Positions 1-4,980 of a DNA stretch of 5,554 bases are shown piece by piece; the first letter of the stretch is position 1, and each line of letters opens with the position of its first letter. A program made the translations under genes and the position numbers. The DNA is from Deltaproteobacteria bacterium (GTDB lineage Bacteria > Myxococcota_A > UBA9160 > SMWR01), in the NCBI GenBank assembly GCA_029261905.1, contig JAJDAM010000788.1, positions 1-5,554 of the forward strand. The letters are read 5' to 3'. The notes under the pieces are model-generated. The model did not search any database. It was not told the origin of the DNA and was given only the letters and a program-made list of their open reading frames with translations.

Positions 1-287
1 GATCCCGCTTCGAACTCACTCGGGACTCGGCGACGGACGCGGATGCCGCGTAGCGATGATTCGGACAAGACACCCGATAGCACCAGAAACGCGAGCAACA
101 GCGACAGTACGAGATACAAGAGGTTGTTTCCCGTATTCAGCGCAGCGAACCCGACGCCCAACGTGATGCAGAAGAACAGCCAGCCGGCCCGGGTCGGGCG
201 AAGCGCTCGAGGAGGGCGAAGCCAGCGTTGCAGGCGGGATGGAGCGGGTCGAGAAGCGCCGCGCGGCGGAGGTATTCTGGCGCTCAA
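1..287 (-). CDS. DUF58 family membrane protein, N-terminal part (runs off the window)
   Basis: The frame reads 95 codons before leaving the window. Residues 1-35 are basic and proline-rich. Two hydrophobic segments follow at about 36-50 and 56-74, separated by NTGNNLLYL (51-59). A basic stretch, RGIRVRRRVPSEFEAG, comes next. This is the usual start of DUF58 proteins: a membrane hairpin, then a cytoplasmic or periplasmic beta-rich part and a VWA-like domain, which would lie outside the window. The proposed start is TTG at 287-285, which overlaps the moxR stop (TTGA, 4-nt overlap). No ATG or GTG fits upstream of the first membrane segment and no clear Shine-Dalgarno is seen, so translation is probably coupled to moxR. 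DUF58 genes very often follow moxR and are thought to be MoxR partners in envelope or stress functions; the molecular role is not established. The family call is secure from the motif and context. The exact start is less sure. Confidence 0.87.
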   Translation of the reverse strand, partial: MSARIPPPRGASRPAPSRLQRWLRPPRALRPTRAGWLFFCITLGVGFAALNTGNNLLYLVLSLLLAFLVLSGVLSESSLRGIRVRRRVPSEFEAG

Positions 288-1309
288 AGCGGAATCGGGA
301 TTGCGTCCAAAATCTCGCGGATGATCCAGGGGGTTTCCTCGGTCGCGCGTCCACGCCTCGAGCGAGGGTCGACCGTGACGCGATGCGCGAAGACGTCGAC
401 CGCAAGATCACGCACGTCTTCGGGAATGCAGAAATCTCGTCCATCGACGAGTGCACGTGCCTGTGCGGCGCGGCGCATCGCGATCGCGCCACGCGGCGAC
501 ACGCCGATCTCGAGCGCTTCGTGATCGCGCGTCTCCGCAACGATCGACAGCAGGTATGCGACGATGGCCCCGTCGAACTTCACCTCGTTGGCGGCGCGCT
601 GAAGCGCGACGACGTCGCCGCCCGTCACGACCGGCGCGAGCTGGGGTAACTCCGTGGCCGCCGGGTCGTCGCGCAGCACAGCGGCTTCGTCCTCCGGCGC
701 CGGATAGCCGATCGCGACGCGGACCAGGAAGCGGTCGAGTTGTGATTCGGGCAACGGGTGTACACCGTGATGTTCTAGGGGATTCTGGGTGGCCACCACG
801 AAGTGTGGAGCCTCGAGCGAGTGAGTGACGCCATCGACAGAGACGCTGCGTTCGGCCATTGCTTCGAGCAGAGCGGATTGCGTCTTGGGGCTGGCGCGAT
901 TGATTTCGTCCGCGAGCACGACGTTGGCGAAGATCGGACCGGGTTGAAATGAAAACAGTCCGGTCGGCAGTCCGTCTCGGGTCTCGGGGATGGACGTTCC
1001 GAGTACATCGCTCGGTAGCAGATCGCTGGTGAACTGGATGCGGGCAAACTTCGCATCGATCGATCGCGCCAGCGCGCGCGCGAGGGTCGTCTTGCCGACG
1101 CCGGGAACATCCTCGATCAGCAGGTGACCGCCGGCGATCAGCGTTTCGACGACGCGGCAAACAATCTCGGGTTTGCCCCGCAATGCGCGCTCGACGTTGG
1201 CACGGATGCGCGCAGCCATCTCGGCGGCCCGGTCCGAGTCCATCTGCGGGAGGCCGTCGGGGGAGGAAAGTTCGGGCGGAGAGAGGGTGTTGTCAGTGTT
1301 GGACACCAC
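284..1309 (-). CDS. MoxR-family AAA+ ATPase
   Basis: A 341-residue protein of typical MoxR length. Visible motifs are Walker A EDVPGVGKTT (66-75), Walker B VVLADEINRA (130-139, with D134 and E135), the sensor-1 region ATQNP (173-177), the MoxR signature HPLPESQLDRF (184-194), and the sensor-2 region SPRGA (271-275). It is therefore a complete, probably active cytosolic ATPase. Family knowledge: MoxR proteins are chaperone-like ATPases that mature or regulate partner complexes, often VWA/DUF58 proteins encoded next door. Here a DUF58 gene follows with a 4-nt overlap. The start is GTG at 1309; an in-frame TAG lies two codons upstream, so the frame cannot be longer. A second GTG follows at once, and only a weak AGG precedes the start. 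An internal ATG at residue 23 is possible, but it has no better ribosome binding site. The exact physiological role cannot be read from the sequence. Confidence 0.95.
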   Translation of the reverse strand: MVSNTDNTLSPPELSSPDGLPQMDSDRAAEMAARIRANVERALRGKPEIVCRVVETLIAGGHLLIEDVPGVGKTTLARALARSIDAKFARIQFTSDLLPSDVLGTSIPETRDGLPTGLFSFQPGPIFANVVLADEINRASPKTQSALLEAMAERSVSVDGVTHSLEAPHFVVATQNPLEHHGVHPLPESQLDRFLVRVAIGYPAPEDEAAVLRDDPAATELPQLAPVVTGGDVVALQRAANEVKFDGAIVAYLLSIVAETRDHEALEIGVSPRGAIAMRRAAQARALVDGRDFCIPEDVRDLAVDVFAHRVTVDPRSRRGRATEETPWIIREILDAIPIPL

Positions 1310-1435
1310 GGCCTATTCGGCGTTTGTCTGCCGCTACCTGAGTGAGGTGTTGCCCGTTCCCCACCGGTTCTGCCGGTGGGTGATGCACAGTTGCCGGTGT
1401 ATGTGAAATTTGGAAACTGCCCGGCCCGGATCGGT
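1310..1435. other. Intergenic region between lipoprotein gene and moxR
   Basis: This 126-bp gap lies between two co-oriented minus-strand genes. Its main structure is the inverted repeat at 1360-1380, plus a third copy of one arm at 1394-1399. No convincing -35/-10 pair for moxR was found by eye, so moxR may be transcribed from a promoter I cannot recognise or by read-through from the upstream gene. No small ORF with a plausible ribosome binding site was seen. Confidence 0.6.
1360..1380. repeat. Perfect 8-bp inverted repeat (hairpin), possible attenuator or terminator
   Basis: CCCACCGG (1360-1367) and CCGGTGGG (1373-1380) are perfectly complementary around a 5-nt loop, giving a very GC-rich stem. 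It sits downstream of the lipoprotein stop (1436) and upstream of the moxR start (1309) on the minus strand. Neither strand has a T-run after the stem, so it is not a classical intrinsic terminator. It could be an RNA-stabilising or attenuating hairpin, or a protein-binding site. A further CCGGTG at 1394-1399 could compete for pairing with the left arm. Confidence 0.55.
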
Positions 1436-2473
1436 TCAATCTGGATCGTCCGGATCGGCCGAAAGCAATGCCGATTTCGGATCGTCGGCATCGGCCGCGG
1501 CTTTCAAGTGTGCGACGAATCGCGGTAGATCACCGGACAGTTCGTCGAGGCGCTGGGCGTAGCGTTCGATATCGGAGGCATAGGTCCCGATCAGGGCCAG
1601 ACAAGCATCGTTCAGTTGCAGGTGCTCGGCCAAAGCCGCCGGGTCCCGGTTGCTCAACGATACGGTTGCGATGCGGTCGCGAGCCGCGCGTTCGAGCTCG
1701 CTGCGCTGCGCGGCGACATCGCCGGATGAGTGCTCGTACAGCGCAGCCACCTGGCCGCGAAACCGCAACAGCTCTGAATTGATGCGGCGTCCGTCGTCGA
1801 CATCGCCTTGTCGCCGAAGCGCTTTTTCGGGCTCACCCGCTATCTGGTAGAACAGCACGCTCGCTTCCTGCCCGATGAAGCTGGCGACGCCTTCGTTGAA
1901 GTCGATGTGATCCGATACGTAAACGGTGGCGTGAACGAGCTCGTGGAGCACCGTCTCCAGCAATTCGCCGCTGTCTCTGCGCAGCATCGGACCGGTGACC
2001 GGGTCGTTTAGCCAGCCCAACGTCGAATACGCGCGTACGCCGAATTCGCAGACGTCGAGTCCATCGTTGCGCAAGCGCGCCGCCTCGTCGGCGGCCCGCT
2101 CGGGATCGAAAAAACCCTTGTACGGCAGTTCTCCGATGATCGGAAACCAGAAGCCGGCCGGTGTGACTTGCTGCGGGCGGGTGGAGACCAGGGTCGTAAC
2201 GATTCGGTCACCAGGCCAATCGACAAAACTCGTATACTGTCCGCCAACATCGAGACCGAGTTCGGTCGCGAAGGTGCGAGCCTGCCCGACCAACTCGAGC
2301 TGCTCGCGAATTTCGTTCGAGGTATCGGGGTTGGCGAGTACCGATTCGATGGGCTCGCGCGCGAGCAACAGCTTGGTCTGCCCCACGGCGACATGGCTCA
2401 AGTAACAACCCGAGGAACCCAACGATATGGCGATCGCGAAGGCCACGAATAGTGCCGGCGAGTACGTCTGCAT
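1436..2473 (-). CDS. Putative zinc aminopeptidase, lipoprotein (COG4324/PF10023-like)
   Basis: Using the ATG at 2473 the protein has 345 residues. A hydrophobic segment (about 7-18) leads to a lipobox, LGSSGC, with the lipidated Cys at residue 23, so an exported, membrane-anchored lipoprotein is expected. Position +2 is Tyr, not Asp, which by the E. coli rule favours the outer membrane. The mature part shows PYKGFFD (117-123), RAYSTLGWLNDP (147-158), the zinc-site HELVH (177-181) and FNEG (192-195). Glu194 is a likely third zinc ligand. This motif series matches the family annotated as putative aminopeptidase; activity is inferred from the family and not demonstrated. The C-terminus is strongly acidic. 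The start is uncertain: the frame stays open to an ATG at 2575, which would add 34 residues including basic ones, whereas the 2473 start has no basic n-region and no clear Shine-Dalgarno. With either start the 5' end overlaps the divergent prmA gene. Confidence 0.82.
   Translation of the reverse strand: MQTYSPALFVAFAIAISLGSSGCYLSHVAVGQTKLLLAREPIESVLANPDTSNEIREQLELVGQARTFATELGLDVGGQYTSFVDWPGDRIVTTLVSTRPQQVTPAGFWFPIIGELPYKGFFDPERAADEAARLRNDGLDVCEFGVRAYSTLGWLNDPVTGPMLRRDSGELLETVLHELVHATVYVSDHIDFNEGVASFIGQEASVLFYQIAGEPEKALRRQGDVDDGRRINSELLRFRGQVAALYEHSSGDVAAQRSELERAARDRIATVSLSNRDPAALAEHLQLNDACLALIGTYASDIERYAQRLDELSGDLPRFVAHLKAAADADDPKSALLSADPDDPD
2412..2417 (+). promoter_or_regulatory. Shine-Dalgarno of prmA
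   Basis: GAGGAA lies 9 nt before the ATG at 2427. It is the best ribosome binding site near this gene and supports ATG 2427 over the later TTG at 2482, which would remove the first beta-strand of the protein. The site lies inside the signal-peptide codons of the opposite-strand lipoprotein gene. Confidence 0.65.
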
Positions 2474-3329
2474 CGAGGTCTGCTTGGCGGACCGGGAAAC
2501 GGCCGAGATCCTGTGTGCCGAAGCATTCGAAGCGGGCGCTGCCGGGATCGAAGAACGCGACACGTCAGACGGCATACGGCTGCTGCTCTACGCCCCGGCC
2601 GATGCGCAGGCGGCGGTCGAGGCGGCCATCGCTCGCGCAGCGCCCGATGCCCGTGTTCGCGCGCCCGAGCGGATCGCGCCGGCCGATTGGACTGAGCAGT
2701 GGAAGGTGGGGTTGAAAGCGGCCGAGATCTCACCGCGCTTGCTGGTACGACCTTCATTCGTCGAGGCGACCCTGAAACCCGGCCAGTCGGAGTTGATCAT
2801 CGATCCTGGGCAGGCGTTCGGTACCGGCGGGCACCCCTCCACGCATCTGACACTCGAATGGATCGACGCGCTCGCACCGACGCTCGAGGCGCGCAATCCC
2901 GATTGGCGCATGCTCGATGTAGGCACCGGTACGGGGGTGCTCTCCCTCGCTGCACTCCGATTCGGTGCGAGCGCTGCATTCGCGTTCGATCTCGACCCCC
3001 TCGCCGCAGAGGCCACGGTTGCCAACGCTCGCGTCAACGGCTTCGCGCATGGACTCGCGGTATTCACCGGCCCGCTCGACGCGGTGGCCGCAGAGGGCGC
3101 ATTCGACCTCGTGGTCGCGAACCTGCTGCGGACCGAACTGATGCCGTTGATCGTCGCAATCGCCGCGCGCGTGCGACCTGAGGGACACGCCGTATTCGCC
3201 GGTTTGCTGCGCGAGGAGTGTGAAACGGTGATTGCTGCGGCTGCGGCAGTCGGATTGTCTCTCGCCGGCAGCCGCGAGATGGCCGATGCGAACGGTGACG
3301 TGTGGTCGGCGTTGCTCATGACTTGCTGA
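2427..3329 (+). CDS. prmA: Ribosomal protein L11 methyltransferase
   Basis: A 300-residue protein of the usual PrmA length. It transfers methyl groups from S-adenosylmethionine to ribosomal protein L11 in the cytosol. The N-terminal substrate-binding region (about 12-75) begins with the expected strand (YVCIEVCL) and contains EAGAAGIEERD. DWTEQWK (87-93) is the typical linker signature. IDPGQAFGTGGHPST (125-139) is the PrmA-specific motif. The SAM-binding motif I is MLDVGTGTGVLSLAA (162-176), with the acidic ribose-binding end of strand 2 at FDLDPLA (187-193) and motif IV at DLVVANLL (227-234). The C-terminus (NGDVWSALL) matches the family end. The start is ATG with GAGGAA 9 nt upstream. It is transcribed away from the lipoprotein gene, whose 5' end it overlaps by at least 47 bp. 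Its 3' end overlaps the convergent epimerase gene by 14 bp. Alternative: a close methyltransferase paralogue, which is unlikely given the full motif set. Confidence 0.95.
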   Translation: MAIAKATNSAGEYVCIEVCLADRETAEILCAEAFEAGAAGIEERDTSDGIRLLLYAPADAQAAVEAAIARAAPDARVRAPERIAPADWTEQWKVGLKAAEISPRLLVRPSFVEATLKPGQSELIIDPGQAFGTGGHPSTHLTLEWIDALAPTLEARNPDWRMLDVGTGTGVLSLAALRFGASAAFAFDLDPLAAEATVANARVNGFAHGLAVFTGPLDAVAAEGAFDLVVANLLRTELMPLIVAIAARVRPEGHAVFAGLLREECETVIAAAAAVGLSLAGSREMADANGDVWSALLMTC

Positions 3330-4212
3330 GCTCGTCGCGCCAGTAGTCGAGCATCCGGGCAAGCGTGTTTTCGATCGGGATCGTCGGTCGCCATCCCGTA
3401 GCCGCTCGAAGTCGCGACGAGTCACCCACCGAGTAGTCGGTCGGGCGCACGAGTGCGGGATCAACTTCGACTGTTGGTCGAACACGTGCGTTCGCGAGCA
3501 ACATCTCGAGCAACTCGCCGATGCTGCGGCCGACGCCGCCGGCGACGTTGTACACGTCGGCCGGAATGTGTCGATCGAGCAGCAGCCGGTAGGCTTGGAC
3601 CACGTCGTCCACGTCGATGACGTCGCGAACGGATTCCAGGTTCCCCACCCGCATCACCGGCTCGCGCTGTCCGAGTTCGACCTCCGCAATCTGTCTCGCA
3701 AAGCTGGACGTGACGTAAATCGGGGCTTGCCCCGGACCGGCGTGGTTGAACGAGCGCACGCGCACCACGTCGACGCCCGCGTCCAGGTAGCGGCATGCGA
3801 GCTGTTCCGCCTCGGTCTTGCTTCGGGAGTAGGCGGACCTCGGTTGCAGCGGTGTGTCTTCAGTGAATGACGGTGAGCCGGGGGACGCAGTCCCGTACTG
3901 GTCCCCGGAGCCGACCAGCAGCAAGCGGGGTCGCCATTCACAATGCAGCGCTGCGCGAAGGACCGTCAGCGTGCCGAGATAGTTCACTCGATGCGTCAAA
4001 GCCGGGGCCGATTGCGATTGACTGACCGACGCTTGCGCGGCGAGGTGAATCACCGCATCGGGCTTGTCGCGTTCGAAGGCCGCCTGCACGGCGACGCGAT
4101 CGAGTACGTCCAGCTCGAGATCGTACGGCGTGACGCGCCAGCCCTCGGCTTTCAGGCGCGGGATCAAATGGCCGCCGACGAATCCGCCTGCTCCGGTGAT
4201 GAGTGCGTGCAC
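3316..4212 (-). CDS. NAD(P)-dependent epimerase/dehydratase, GDP-4-keto-6-deoxymannose reductase (Rmd)-like
   Basis: A 298-residue extended short-chain dehydrogenase. The Rossmann glycine motif is TGAGGFVG (6-13). HLAAQASV (56-63) follows, with SGDQYG (102-107) around the catalytic Ser/Thr region and the catalytic YSRSK (Y128, K132). RSFNHAGPGQ (153-162), FARQIAEVE (171-179) and RVGNLESVRDVIDVDDV (188-204) are the series typical of the GDP-mannose 4,6-dehydratase/Rmd branch. Length and motifs fit Rmd best, an enzyme that reduces GDP-4-keto-6-deoxymannose to GDP-D-rhamnose. The substrate cannot be proven from sequence, and other nucleotide-sugar epimerases remain possible. The start is GTG at 4212, directly encoding the conserved first strand (MHALITG). 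The frame closes at a TAG 12 codons upstream and the Shine-Dalgarno is weak. No gmd or glycosyltransferase gene is adjacent. It diverges from the HAD gene across 47 bp and converges on prmA with a 14-bp overlap. Confidence 0.88.
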   Translation of the reverse strand: MHALITGAGGFVGGHLIPRLKAEGWRVTPYDLELDVLDRVAVQAAFERDKPDAVIHLAAQASVSQSQSAPALTHRVNYLGTLTVLRAALHCEWRPRLLLVGSGDQYGTASPGSPSFTEDTPLQPRSAYSRSKTEAEQLACRYLDAGVDVVRVRSFNHAGPGQAPIYVTSSFARQIAEVELGQREPVMRVGNLESVRDVIDVDDVVQAYRLLLDRHIPADVYNVAGGVGRSIGELLEMLLANARVRPTVEVDPALVRPTDYSVGDSSRLRAATGWRPTIPIENTLARMLDYWRDELSKS

Positions 4213-4222
4213 GTCGTGCAGC

Positions 4223-4252
4223 CTGCCAGACCGAGCAGGGCTGTGCTATAGG
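4223..4252 (+). promoter_or_regulatory. Weak candidate promoter in the divergent 47-bp gap
   Basis: CTGCCA (4223-4228) and TATAGG (4247-4252) are separated by 18 bp and each match four of six positions of the sigma-70 consensus. Transcription from here would begin close to the HAD start codon at 4260, giving an almost leaderless mRNA. CTATAG (4246-4251) is self-complementary, so the same element could act for the minus-strand epimerase, but no good -35 is seen on that side. This is a by-eye match in GC-rich DNA and may be chance. Confidence 0.25.
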
Positions 4253-4259
4253 CCGCCGC

Positions 4260-4979
4260 ATGTTGATCCCGATCGATAGCGAGACGATTTCAGCCGTGCT
4301 GTTCGATGCAGGGGGAACGCTCGTACATGTCGACTACCAGGTGTTCATCGATGCAGCCTCGGCCCGTGGCTTCGAGATCGATGATCGCGAACTCCGATTG
4401 GCAGAAGCCGCGGCTCGGATCGCGATCGATCGCCGCGGCGAAAAATCGCGGGGCCCGATCGGAACCGATTCCAGTCGTCTGAAGGCGTACTTCGAAGGCC
4501 TGCTCGCGATGTCCGAGATTCCGGCAGAGGCCGCGTCCGAAATCGCGGCCGAAGTATCGGTATCTCATCATGCCGAGAATATCTGGCGGATTCCGATGCC
4601 GGACGCGGTGGAAACGCTGTGTGGATTGAGAGAGCGGGGCGTGCGGACCGCCGTGGTCTCGAACGCGGACGGTCGCGCCGAAACGGCGTTGGGGAACGCA
4701 GGATTGACCCATTACCTCGAATTCGTCGTGGATTCCCACTTCGAAGGCGTCGAGAAGCCCGATCCCGAGATATTTCGCCGTGCGCTTCGGCGCTTCGAAT
4801 TGCCCGCGGAGCGCGTCGTCTACATCGGTGATATCTATTCGATCGATGCCGTGGGCGCTCGCGCTGGAGGACTGTTGCCAGTGATCATCGACCCGACGGG
4901 AACCTATCATGGGCTCGACTGTCCGATCATCCGGAGCCTGCGCGAGCTGTTGGAGCCGGTGAACGCCGGAAGGAGTTGA
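4260..4979 (+). CDS. HAD-superfamily hydrolase
   Basis: A 239-residue soluble HAD protein. Motif I is FDAGGTL (15-21, nucleophile Asp16). Motif II is VVSNADG (132-138, Ser134), the motif III lysine is EKPDPEIF (K166), and motif IV is IGDIYSIDAVGA (189-200, D191 and D196). A helical cap (about 25-105) lies between motifs I and II. All core residues are present except the second Asp of motif I, which is replaced by Gly, as in REG-2/HDHD3-like and haloacid-dehalogenase-like members. Phosphatase activity is therefore possible but not assured, and the substrate is unknown. The ATG at 4260 is chosen because it begins just before the first beta-strand. The frame is open to 4203, but the added residues are basic, unlike the family, and would overlap the epimerase start. 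It is followed after one base by the kinase/deaminase gene, so the two are probably co-translated. A nucleotide-related substrate is a guess from that neighbour. Confidence 0.88.
   Translation: MLIPIDSETISAVLFDAGGTLVHVDYQVFIDAASARGFEIDDRELRLAEAAARIAIDRRGEKSRGPIGTDSSRLKAYFEGLLAMSEIPAEAASEIAAEVSVSHHAENIWRIPMPDAVETLCGLRERGVRTAVVSNADGRAETALGNAGLTHYLEFVVDSHFEGVEKPDPEIFRRALRRFELPAERVVYIGDIYSIDAVGARAGGLLPVIIDPTGTYHGLDCPIIRSLRELLEPVNAGRS
4968..4975 (+). promoter_or_regulatory. Strong Shine-Dalgarno of the kinase/deaminase gene
   Basis: GGAAGGAG lies 5 nt before the ATG at 4981 and within the last codons of the HAD gene (stop 4977-4979). It is the strongest ribosome binding site in the window. It fixes the downstream start and suggests translation directly after, or coupled to, the HAD gene. 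Confidence 0.75.
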
Positions 4980-4980
4980 C

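Noticed and set aside
408..1160. A 250-codon minus-strand open frame within moxR
   Set aside because: It is the neighbouring frame of moxR; its product is dominated by Arg and Pro, and moxR has all its ATPase motifs.
1360..1380. Classical Rho-independent terminator
   Set aside because: The stem is strong but no T-run follows on either strand.
3310..3335. Bidirectional terminator between prmA and the epimerase gene
   Set aside because: The two genes overlap by 14 bp at their 3' ends and no hairpin with a T-run was seen there.
2588..3394. A 268-codon open frame on the minus strand opposite prmA
   Set aside because: The translation is rich in Ala, Arg and Ser and shows no family motif. The plus strand carries a full PrmA motif set, so this is an antisense shadow common in high-GC DNA.
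2754..3485. A 243-codon minus-strand open frame across the end of prmA and of the epimerase gene
   Set aside because: It runs across two well-supported genes, has no recognisable domain and is Arg-rich in the way of out-of-frame GC-rich reading.
4203..4259. Longer N-terminus for the HAD protein starting at 4203
   Set aside because: The 19 extra residues are basic and cysteine-containing, do not match the family, and would overlap the epimerase start codon. ATG 4260 starts just before the first beta-strand.
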